Shown: in pieces, positions 41,086-47,784 of the stretch | How positions within the stretch are numbered: the stretch's first letter is position 1 | How the letters are laid out: every line of letters starts with the position of its first letter | Source of the DNA: Neisseria sp. | Lineage (GTDB): Bacteria > Pseudomonadota > Gammaproteobacteria > Burkholderiales > Neisseriaceae | Length of the DNA stretch: 47,784 nucleotides | Assembly: GCF_030523955.1 (NCBI RefSeq) | Contig: NZ_JAUNHL010000019.1 | Span: forward strand, 1 to 47,784 | Direction of reading: 5' to 3' | Notes under the pieces: generated by a model | What the model was told of the DNA's origin: nothing | The model's input: only the letters and a program-made list of their open reading frames with translations | Database searches by the model: none | Position numbers and translations under genes: made by a program

Positions 41086-42324
41086 ATGATGAGTAGTGGA
41101 AATGATAAGCAAGAAGGCGTCAAATCAAGCGACTTGCAATTGGTCAATGATTTGAATGCTGCGTTGCAGAAAGAAAAGCATCACGGCCAGTTTTGGGTGA
41201 TTGTGCTGTTTGCCGTATTTTTGGTGGTGTTTGTTATTTGGGCGTATAACAGCCCGCTGGAAGAAGTTAGCCGCGGCCAAGGTAATGTGATTCCGAGTAG
41301 CCGTGAACAGGTGATTCAAAGTTTGGATCCCGGTATCATCACGGAAATGAAGGTAAAAGAAGGTGATGTAGTCGAAAAAGGCCAAGTGTTGCTGAAACTC
41401 GACGATACCCGCAGTTCGGCAGTATTGCGAGAGAGTGAAGCCAAAGTAGCTAACTTGGAAGCAATGGTAGCGCGCTTGCGTGCCGAAGCTTACGGTACGC
41501 AGCTAACCTTCCCAAAAGGAATTAGCGAAGAGTTGGTAAAACGCGAACAGGCTGCATATGCGGCTCGCCGCCGCTCGGTAATCGAAGCGGTACGCGATTT
41601 GGCCAACAGCAAAGCATCGCTTGATCGTGAAATCAGCATTACCGCACCCATGGTGAAACAGGGTGTGGTATCAGAAGTAGAGCTGTTGCGTATGCAGCGC
41701 CAGTCTCATGACTTGGCATTGCAAATGGCCGAACGCCGTAACAAATATGCCGAAGAGGCAAATAACCAACTGGTTCAGTCCGAATCGGAACTGGCACAGG
41801 CCAAAGAAAATATGGCGATGCGAGCGGATCCGGTAGACCGTTCTTTGGTACGTGCACCGATGCGCGGTATTGTGAAAGACATCAAAATCAATACAGTCGG
41901 CGGTGTGGTGAATGCCGGTCAGGATATTATGACCATCGTACCGCTGGACGACAAACTGTTGGTAGAAGCCTATATCAACCCGCGTGATGTGGCCTTTATC
42001 CATCCTGGTCTGCCGGCGGTGGTGAAAATCAGCGCTTACGATTATGCGATATATGGCGGCCTCGATGGTAAGGTAACCTTGATTAGCCCGGATACCATGA
42101 GTAATCAAGCGCGTACCGACCAACTCAAATTGGATCCTAATCAGGTTTATTACCGTATTTTGGTACAAACCGATGGTAATAGCTTAAAAGATAAAAACGG
42201 TAAGGCGATGCCGATTATCCCGGGTATGATTGCTACGGTGGATGTAAAAACCGGAGAGAAAACCGTTTTCCAATACTTGATCAAGCCGATTACACGTATG
42301 AAACAAGCGTTACAAGAACGTTAA
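41086..42324 (+). CDS. Type I secretion membrane-fusion protein, HlyD/LapC type
   Basis: The 412-residue adaptor links the ABC transporter and the TolC-like channel. It has a short cytoplasmic N-terminus and one membrane helix near residues 38-58 (FWVIVLFAVFLVVFVIWAY). A lipoyl-like half-motif follows (GIITEMKVKEGDVVEKGQVL), then a long periplasmic coiled coil (about 100-250), a second half-motif (VRAPMRGIVKDIKI), and a beta-barrel end with TVDVKTGEKTVFQYLIKPI, typical of HlyD-family C-termini. Two adjacent ATGs (41086, 41089) could start it. Last gene of the three-gene operon. Confidence 0.93.
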   Translation: MMSSGNDKQEGVKSSDLQLVNDLNAALQKEKHHGQFWVIVLFAVFLVVFVIWAYNSPLEEVSRGQGNVIPSSREQVIQSLDPGIITEMKVKEGDVVEKGQVLLKLDDTRSSAVLRESEAKVANLEAMVARLRAEAYGTQLTFPKGISEELVKREQAAYAARRRSVIEAVRDLANSKASLDREISITAPMVKQGVVSEVELLRMQRQSHDLALQMAERRNKYAEEANNQLVQSESELAQAKENMAMRADPVDRSLVRAPMRGIVKDIKINTVGGVVNAGQDIMTIVPLDDKLLVEAYINPRDVAFIHPGLPAVVKISAYDYAIYGGLDGKVTLISPDTMSNQARTDQLKLDPNQVYYRILVQTDGNSLKDKNGKAMPIIPGMIATVDVKTGEKTVFQYLIKPITRMKQALQER

Positions 42325-42340
42325 GTGTTTGAAATAGCTG

Positions 42341-42372
42341 AAGCCCCGGAGTGTTTTCCGGGGCTTTGTTTT
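42341..42372 (+). terminator. Terminator of the secretion operon
   Basis: AAGCCCCGGA and TCCGGGGCTT form a perfect 10-bp stem with a six-base loop, followed by TGTTTT. Confidence 0.88.
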
Positions 42373-42380
42373 GGGCATGA

Positions 42381-42436
42381 TGCCTGTCTGAAATTTTAGA
42401 TGTAGAAAAGGTGTGCTGTTTGTTTTCAGACAGGCA
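42381..42436. repeat. DUS inverted pair with a 32-base spacer
   Basis: Exact copies at 42381-42392 and 42425-42436 face each other between the secretion operon and the converging phosphorylase gene. The loop is longer than in the other pairs, but it may end minus-strand transcription. Confidence 0.75.
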
Positions 42437-42447
42437 TTGGCGGAAAC

Positions 42448-43161
42448 TTACATATCTACCAATAGCTGCTGTATTTTCCGAATGGCAGAGTGGGTGTGAA
42501 GACTGCGGAAGTCGGGCGAATGCTGGTGACCGTCGTTTTGGCCGATAACGCCGCAGAGATGGGCGAAATTCATTCCCAATTCTTTAGCTAAAATAGCTTC
42601 GGGCATACCGGTCATGCCGATGATGTCGACTCCATCGTTGCGGTAGCGGCGCAGTTCGGCGCGAGTGGGCAGGCGCGGCCCTTGCAGACAGCCGTAGACG
42701 CTGTGCGCCAGAATGGGAGTATTCCGGCTGGCGGCATGATTCAGCAAAGCTTGGCGCAGAGCGTTGCTGTAAGGAGGGTCGAATTCCGTATAAACCACTT
42801 CTTTGTCTTGTCCTTCAAAGAAAGTGGAATCACGACCGTAGGTGTAATCGATCAAATCATCGGGTAGCACGAGCGCGCCTAATTCGATATCAGGGCTGAT
42901 GGCGGATACGGCGGATATGGCAATAACTTCTTTTACGCCCAAGGAATGTAACGCCCAGATATTGGCACGGTAGTTGATTTCATGCGGTGCCATGGCATGG
43001 TTGAGGCCGTGGCGGGCAAGGAACACGATAAATTGGTTGCCAAGTTTGCCGGAAATAACGGGCGAGCTGGGCAAGCCGTAGGGTGTACGAACAATCTGGC
43101 GGTGGGTGATATTGAGCTCGGGCAGATGGGTGAGGCCGCTGCCGCCGATGATGGCTATCAT
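42448..43161 (-). CDS. S-methyl-5'-thioinosine phosphorylase (MTAP/PNP family)
   Basis: The 237-residue nucleoside phosphorylase of the MTAP/PNP class II fold probably recycles methylthio-nucleosides from polyamine and autoinducer pathways. It shows IAIIGGSGLTHLPEL, the phosphate-binding FLARHGLNHAMAPHEINYRAN, and VYGCLQGPRLPTRAELRRY. GVDIIGMTGMPEAILAKELGM is where the base is read; the preference for methylthioinosine over methylthioadenosine is inferred from the short length and overall likeness to bacterial MTIP. The ATG at 43161 follows GTGAGA. It lies 30 bp behind hemH in the same transcript. Confidence 0.85.
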   Translation of the reverse strand: MIAIIGGSGLTHLPELNITHRQIVRTPYGLPSSPVISGKLGNQFIVFLARHGLNHAMAPHEINYRANIWALHSLGVKEVIAISAVSAISPDIELGALVLPDDLIDYTYGRDSTFFEGQDKEVVYTEFDPPYSNALRQALLNHAASRNTPILAHSVYGCLQGPRLPTRAELRRYRNDGVDIIGMTGMPEAILAKELGMNFAHLCGVIGQNDGHQHSPDFRSLHTHSAIRKIQQLLVDM

Positions 43162-43191
43162 GGGATTTCTCACTTTAGGGGATGTTGAAAG

Positions 43192-44229
43192 TTAAACACC
43201 GGTTAGGTTTTCCGGCTCCCAGCCGGCCAAGTTGCGGCGGCTTAAGTCGGTCAGTGCGCTTATCCAGGCGGGATGGTCGTTCAGACAGGGAATGTAGTGG
43301 AACTGTTCGCCACCGGCGGCGTGGAAATCTTCGCGTCCGGCCAAAGCGATTTCTTCCATGGTTTCCAAGCAGTCGCAGATAAAACCGGGGCAAATCACAT
43401 CTAATTTACGCACGTTTTCTTTGCGGGGAAGACGTTGCAGCATATCTTGGGTAGAGGGCTCCAGCCATTTGGCGCGCCCGAATCGGCTTTGGAAAGAGAC
43501 CAAATATTGTTGTTCATTCAAGCCCAGCGCGGCGGCCAGCAGGCGCGCTGTTTCGCGGCATTCCATCGGATAAGGGTCGCCTTGGTCGTGGCCGGCTTGC
43601 GGAATACCGTGGAAACTCATAAGCAATTTATCGCCTTTGCCATGTTGCGCCCAATATTGTTCGACTTGGCATTTGAGGGCGTTGATGTAGCCGGGGTCAT
43701 TATAAAAACGGGTAACCGTACGCAGGCTCATCATGTTGCGCTGCTGTAGCAGTTGTTGCAATATTTTATCCAGTGCGGCGGCGGTGCTGGAAGCGGCGTA
43801 TTGCGGGTAGAGCGGGATAACCAGTAGGTTGCCGACGCCTTCGGCTTTTAATGCGGCCAGCGTTTCGGCGACGGAGGGCGAGCCATAAGTCATGGCATGG
43901 CGCACGACGATGCCGGGCAGTTGTTCGGCCAGTGCGGCAGCTTGGCGCTGGGTGTATACCGCCAGCGGAGAGCCTTGTTCAAACCAAATCTTTTGGTAAC
44001 CGTGGGCACTTTTTTTCGGCCGGGTAGTCAGTACCAGGCCGTGCAGTATCGGCTGCCATAAGGCTTTGGGCAGTTCGACTACCCTTGGATCGGATAAAAA
44101 ATCGCGTAGGTAAGGACGTACTGCTTCGGCGGTGGCGGCGGCGGGCGTGCCGAGGTTCAGCAGCAGAACAGCGGTTTTTTGCTGTGCTGCATGGGCAAGA
44201 AGAGCGGGTTCCGGCTGATAATGCGGCAT
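43192..44229 (-). CDS. hemH: Ferrochelatase
   Basis: Inserts iron into protoporphyrin IX, the last haem step. The 345-residue product starts with a basic/hydrophobic LLNLGTPAAATAEAVRPYLRDFLSD. The metal-binding His is in LLMSFHGIPQAG, followed by DPYPMECRETARLLA and the C-terminal region CPGFICDCLETMEEIA. Length is typical for proteobacteria. A DUS-like sequence with one mismatch (43282) lies in the coding region near the 3' end. It is the first gene of a pair with the phosphorylase. A CREE deletion derivative sits 84 bp upstream. Confidence 0.95.
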   Translation of the reverse strand: MPHYQPEPALLAHAAQQKTAVLLLNLGTPAAATAEAVRPYLRDFLSDPRVVELPKALWQPILHGLVLTTRPKKSAHGYQKIWFEQGSPLAVYTQRQAAALAEQLPGIVVRHAMTYGSPSVAETLAALKAEGVGNLLVIPLYPQYAASSTAAALDKILQQLLQQRNMMSLRTVTRFYNDPGYINALKCQVEQYWAQHGKGDKLLMSFHGIPQAGHDQGDPYPMECRETARLLAAALGLNEQQYLVSFQSRFGRAKWLEPSTQDMLQRLPRKENVRKLDVICPGFICDCLETMEEIALAGREDFHAAGGEQFHYIPCLNDHPAWISALTDLSRRNLAGWEPENLTGV

Positions 44230-44313
44230 TTTTGATCCTGATTAACAAAGGGTATTGGAACGCCATTATAGTCTGTTGGAGAGTGTTATGGAATCAAACG
44301 GGTGATCGGGCAA

Positions 44314-44381
44314 TATAGCGGATTAACTTAACTTTCGTTACGGCGTTGCTGCCTTGTATCGAAGTCATTCAATCCGCTATA
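44314..44381. repeat. CREE internal-deletion derivative, 68 bp
   Basis: Both ends are intact (TATAGCGGATTAACTTAAC and AATCCGCTATA), but the centre is missing. The junction GCGTTGCTGCCTTG is what results if the stretch between the two TTGCTGC motifs of the 107-bp form is lost, which accounts for 38 of the 39 missing bases. Confidence 0.8.
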
Positions 44382-44383
44382 GC

Positions 44384-44418
44384 AATGCCTGTCTGAAAAG
44401 TTTCAGACAGGCATTTTT
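44384..44418. terminator. DUS inverted-pair terminator
   Basis: AATGCCTGTCTGAAA and TTTCAGACAGGCATT around a two- to three-base loop, with TTTT on the plus side. It lies 25 bases beyond the stop of the minus-strand lipoprotein gene and three bases from the CREE derivative. Confidence 0.75.
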
Positions 44419-44443
44419 ATCATCCGGTAAACAATCAAGATGT

Positions 44444-44932
44444 TTAATTGCTGGCGGCGCTGGCCGGTACGGCAGGGTTGGCTACCGGGGAAACCAATTT
44501 GAAGGTGATGCTTTTGCCTTCCTGCTCTAAATCGGCGCTCTCGCCGTTGTTAACCCAGGTCTGTTTGCCATTGCTAAAGGCGGCGCCATTGGCCCAAGCG
44601 TCGGTTTGCTTGAGTACGATGGTTTTTTGGTTTTCGGTTAAACGCACCACCGGCACGCCGTCGGCATGTTCGTAAACGGCATGTACGGTTTTGCCGTTGC
44701 CTTGGTAGGTGGCTTCGTATTGGCCTTGGTGGTTATCGGCATGGATTTCGCCGGAAGCACCACCATCATCGGGCAGGATGTCGGGCGGAGGGGTGTCGGA
44801 AGCACTGGAATAGGCGGCATAGTCGCTGGCGGCTTGTACGACATCGGATGCGGCATCGGTTTGCTCTTGCGTTTTGCCGCCGCAGGCCACAAGCAGGACT
44901 ACGATTGGCAGCAGCAGGATTTTGGTATTCAT
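44444..44932 (-). CDS. Lipoprotein of unknown function
   Basis: The 162-residue product has a short signal peptide ending in lipobox LVAC (Cys about 17), then an Asp/Ala/Ser-rich low-complexity linker (about 20-60). A compact C-terminal part follows, with GQYEATYQGNGKTVHAVYEH and repeated beta-like segments (IVLKQTDAWANGAAF, KQTWVNNGESADLEQEG), resembling small MliC-like or copper-resistance lipoprotein barrels. I cannot name the family. The start has a GGAGAG site. It is a single gene on the minus strand. Sorting to the outer membrane is not determined. Confidence 0.8.
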   Translation of the reverse strand: MNTKILLLPIVVLLVACGGKTQEQTDAASDVVQAASDYAAYSSASDTPPPDILPDDGGASGEIHADNHQGQYEATYQGNGKTVHAVYEHADGVPVVRLTENQKTIVLKQTDAWANGAAFSNGKQTWVNNGESADLEQEGKSITFKLVSPVANPAVPASAASN

Positions 44933-45024
44933 CAATATTCTCTCCGGAATTAAGAAGCCTCGGTTTTGATTGATTCAGCGTTTGTTATGGGCTTTATACC
45001 GTATTGCGGGAGTACAAAGCCGGA

Positions 45025-45036
45025 TGCCTGTCTGAA
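45025..45036 (+). repeat. DNA uptake sequence between ftsK and the lipoprotein gene
   Basis: Exact 12-mer, unpaired. Confidence 0.9.
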
Positions 45037-45087
45037 AGGCGCTATTTTAATCGACCGCTAAAGCGGTCAAGAGTTCTTTATTTCGGT

Positions 45088-47496
45088 TTATAAATTATCT
45101 TTTTGAGCCAGAATTTTGCGGCTGCCGCTTACATCGGCTGGTGAAACCACGCCGGCTTCTTCCAGCGCCTGCATCAGATTGGCGGCGCGGTTATAGCCGA
45201 TGCGCAGCTGGCGTTGCAGCGACGAAATCGAGGTTTTGCGGGTTTCCAGCACAAAGGCGACGGCTTGGTCAAAGAGTTCATCGGAGTTAGCGTTGGGATT
45301 GACCACTTGATTGGTTTCCAGCACCGCTTCGCCGGTGAGCAGGCCGTCGATGTAATTGGCAGGCGCTTGGCGTTTGATGTGGGAGACCACTTCGTGCACT
45401 TCCTGGTCGGAAACAAACGCGCCCTGCATACGGGTAGGTTCGGCACTGCCCGGTTGCAGAAACAGTAAGTCGCCGTATTTCAGCAAGTCTTCGGCGCCCA
45501 TCTGGTCGAGGATGGTGCGGCTGTCGATTTTACTTTGTACGGTAAACGCCATACGGGTGGGGATATTGGCTTTAATCAGGCCGGTAATCACGTCCACGCT
45601 CGGACGCTGGGTAGCGATAATCAGGTGGATGCCGGCGGCGCGCGCTTTTTGTGCCAAACGGGCAATCTGCTGTTCAACTGATTTGCGCTCGGTCATCATC
45701 AGGTCGGCCAATTCGTCAATCACCACCACGATTAAGGGCAGCTTTTCTAAGGGTTCGGGATCGTCGGGGTTGAGGCTGAACGGATTGAGCAGCGGTTTGC
45801 CTTCGGCTTTCAATTCGTCCACTTTTTTATTGAAGCCGTCGATATTGCGCACACCGGCGTGCGACAGCAAACGGTAGCGTTTTTCCATTTCGGCCACACA
45901 CCAGTTGAGCGCCTGGCCGGCTTCGCGCATATCGGTAACCACCGGACAGAGCAGGTGAGGGATACCGTCGTAAACGCTCAGCTCCAGCATTTTCGGATCG
46001 ATCATGATGAAGCGCACTTCATCGGGTGCGGCTTTGAATAGAATCGACATAATCATGCCGTTTACGCCTACCGACTTGCCCGATCCGGTCATACCGGCCA
46101 CCAACAAGTGCGGCATTTTCGCCAGATCGCCAACAACCGGTACACCGGAAATGTCTTTGCCCAATGCTACGGTGAGCTTGGATTTGGCATCGGTGAACAC
46201 CGGCGCAGTGAGGATTTCGCGCAGCACCACCTCTTGGCGTTTTTCGTTCGGCAACTCGATGCCCATGGTATTTTTGCCGGGAATGGTTTCCACCACCCGC
46301 ACCGCCTGCATCGAAAGCGAACGTGCCAAGTCTTTGGAAAGATTGACAATCTGGCTGCCTTTCACACCTTGCGCCGGTTCGATTTCGAAACGGGTAATCA
46401 CCGGGCCGGCAGTGGCGCTGACCACTTGTACTTCAATGCCGAATTCGGCAAGCTTGGCTTCGATGCGTTCGGCGGTTTGTTGTAGCGTTTCCGGGTTAAC
46501 CGGGCGCACTTCGCCGGTAGGTAGGCTTAATAAGTTTGCCGCCGGTTTGGCATATTCGCCTGCGGGTACAGGTTCACTGACCTTACCTTTTTCGTCAAAC
46601 AGACTGGTTTGCACTGGCGGCGCCACCGATACGGGAACCGCCTTGCGGTTGCTGATGCTGTTTTCCAAGCTGGGGATCGGATCAGCGGTGATGGTTTTGG
46701 CTTCTTTGACCATGCGGCGGGTGGTTTTGGCATCCGGCATTTCCATCAGATAACCGTCTTTTCTCCGCCGTAGGCGCTGCCAGCTCCATTCCAATTTTTT
46801 ACCGGTTTTTTCCAGCAGATCCAGCCAGGAAACTTGTGCCAGCAGAGAAACCGACAGCAGCAAAACCACCAATACAATCAACAGGCTGCCGGTGGTGCCC
46901 AGCAGCCAGCTGGTGCCGGCTGCCACAACGGAACCGATTTGGCCGCCGGCGCCGACAGGTAAAGAATCCGCCAATTCCTGTTTGAAGGCCAACACTTCCA
47001 ACATCGGGCTGCAAATCAGCAGCACCGTTAAACCGGCGGCGGCAATGCCGAGGTTATAGGGTTTGTGTTCGGGCGTTTGCAGTGGGCGGAAGTGTTTGAC
47101 CAGAAAAACCAGCGAGGCGATAACTACCCACCAAAACGATAAACCGAACAAGTAATAACCGATGTCCGCCAGATAAGCGCCGAACAGGCCGCCCATATTG
47201 TAGAGGGTATTTTGTTGCGGCACGCTGCGCGACCAGGCAGGGTCGTTCATTGAGAAGCTGGCGAGCGAAATCATCAGATAAATGGTGGCCACCAAGCCGA
47301 GCAGCCAAAGCGTATCGTTGATCAGATTGGCAATGTGCTCGGAACGTTTGTTTTTTTCTTTATTGCTGACCACGCCTTTGGGGCGTTTGGGCGGGGTGAT
47401 GTCCACTTTTTTCGGCAACGGTTTTTCGGCGGCCGGGGTTTTGCCGGAAACGGTTTTTCGTGCGTGACGGTTTTTCGGAGTAGGTGTGTTGGCCAT
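45088..47496 (-). CDS. ftsK: DNA translocase FtsK
   Basis: Septum-located DNA pump that clears chromosome termini and activates XerCD at dif. The 802-residue product has a basic N-terminus and four membrane segments between about 58 and 222. A short linker of about 110 residues follows, compared with about 600 in E. coli FtsK. The alpha-beta motor has Walker [13 protein letters not shown] at about 467-478 and Walker [15 protein letters not shown]-terminal winged-helix gamma domain from about 740 ([24 protein letters not shown]) reads KOPS-like DNA. The short-linker SpoIIIE-like form is usual in betaproteobacteria. The frame is intact from start to stop. Confidence 0.95.
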   Translation of the reverse strand: MANTPTPKNRHARKTVSGKTPAAEKPLPKKVDITPPKRPKGVVSNKEKNKRSEHIANLINDTLWLLGLVATIYLMISLASFSMNDPAWSRSVPQQNTLYNMGGLFGAYLADIGYYLFGLSFWWVVIASLVFLVKHFRPLQTPEHKPYNLGIAAAGLTVLLICSPMLEVLAFKQELADSLPVGAGGQIGSVVAAGTSWLLGTTGSLLIVLVVLLLSVSLLAQVSWLDLLEKTGKKLEWSWQRLRRRKDGYLMEMPDAKTTRRMVKEAKTITADPIPSLENSISNRKAVPVSVAPPVQTSLFDEKGKVSEPVPAGEYAKPAANLLSLPTGEVRPVNPETLQQTAERIEAKLAEFGIEVQVVSATAGPVITRFEIEPAQGVKGSQIVNLSKDLARSLSMQAVRVVETIPGKNTMGIELPNEKRQEVVLREILTAPVFTDAKSKLTVALGKDISGVPVVGDLAKMPHLLVAGMTGSGKSVGVNGMIMSILFKAAPDEVRFIMIDPKMLELSVYDGIPHLLCPVVTDMREAGQALNWCVAEMEKRYRLLSHAGVRNIDGFNKKVDELKAEGKPLLNPFSLNPDDPEPLEKLPLIVVVIDELADLMMTERKSVEQQIARLAQKARAAGIHLIIATQRPSVDVITGLIKANIPTRMAFTVQSKIDSRTILDQMGAEDLLKYGDLLFLQPGSAEPTRMQGAFVSDQEVHEVVSHIKRQAPANYIDGLLTGEAVLETNQVVNPNANSDELFDQAVAFVLETRKTSISSLQRQLRIGYNRAANLMQALEEAGVVSPADVSGSRKILAQKDNL

Positions 47497-47784
47497 AAAA
47501 TCTTTGCAACGTCGGGCGGCTGAGCAGTGTGCACCAAAAGTGCGCGACCGTTCGGCCTGTAATAGGAAAGGGAAGATTATACAGTATTTGCCGGTACGGC
47601 TGAACCGCTTGCCGGGTGTATGAAAACACTCGTGTAGCTTGGAACGGCGTTAGCCGATTGAGGGAAACCGTGCGGTGATAAAAAACGGTAAGTCAGCTTG
47701 ATGAGCATGCCTGAGACTTTTATAGTGAGTTAAAATAAGAATTCCAAACTTTACTCCCCCCCTTACCAGCAGAAAAAAATGGCC

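Noticed and set aside
45356-46753. Long plus-strand open frames opposite ftsK, scpA, hisF and hemE
   Set aside because: They are shadows of the high third-position G+C of the real genes, lack ribosome sites and start inside conserved coding sequence of the other strand.
47497-47784. CREE or IS end near TATAGTGAGTTAAAATAAG at 47721
   Set aside because: Only the first five or six bases fit the element ends, and the window stops before a partner could be seen.
1-47784. CRISPR array, prophage or toxin-antitoxin locus
   Set aside because: No regularly spaced direct repeats, no phage structural or integrase genes and no paired small toxin/antitoxin frames are visible; all repeats are DUS, CREE, MITE or tRNA duplicates.

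Overview
This 47.8 kb window is a chromosomal segment from a member of the Neisseriaceae. Close to 40 full or near-full copies of a 12-mer, TGCCTGTCTGAA, lie mostly between genes, often as inverted pairs that act as terminators. This is a DNA uptake sequence (DUS). From memory, this dialect (TG-wadDUS) belongs to Neisseria wadsworthii and N. shayeganii rather than to the meningococcus or gonococcus, whose core is GCCGTCTGAA. Several intergenic spaces also carry Correia-type elements (CREE), a MITE-like repeat class known from Neisseria. Gene content and order agree: misR/misS, pglL-type oligosaccharyltransferase, a peroxiredoxin-glutaredoxin fusion, and prs-rplY behind tRNA-Gln.

Layout. 0.2-7.2 kb: murI, a small Ala-rich exported peptide, scpA (-), tcdA (-), a universal stress protein, a GST, serB (-), tRNA-Glu (-) and hemE. 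7.6-11.0 kb: a four-gene polar amino-acid ABC transporter (lipoprotein, two permeases, ATPase). 11.1-15.9 kb: histidine genes hisH, hisA, hisF, hisI and hisE, interrupted by a small membrane protein and a TSUP permease. 15.9-18.9 kb: a MOSC protein, a HIT protein and tatA-tatB-tatC. 19.4-23.5 kb: a DUF2069 membrane protein and two tandem PglL/O-antigen-ligase paralogues. 23.7-25.8 kb: the two-component system MisR/MisS.

25.8-26.4 kb is a gene-free block holding a DUS terminator, a long-form CREE, a 44-bp near-palindrome and a 193-bp MITE-like element. After it, on the minus strand, come a dihydrolipoyl-dehydrogenase-like flavoprotein and the Prx-Grx fusion, then plsC-like, mutM and a NUDIX hydrolase. 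31.7-37.1 kb on the plus strand holds a TPR exported protein, lolB, ispE, two identical tRNA-Gln genes, prs and rplY. 37.5-42.3 kb is a complete type I secretion apparatus (TolC-like, LapB-like ABC with a C39-like domain, HlyD-like adaptor) with no visible substrate. The window ends on the minus strand with methylthioinosine phosphorylase, hemH, a lipoprotein and ftsK.

Most genes are ordinary housekeeping genes. The less ordinary material is the repeat layer (diverged CREEs, one head-to-head pair, deletion derivatives, a separate MITE), DUS copies recruited as terminators, stop codons, coding sequence or Shine-Dalgarno context, the duplicated oligosaccharyltransferase, the unusual tatC start region and the orphan secretion system. 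I found no CRISPR array, prophage or complete insertion sequence.
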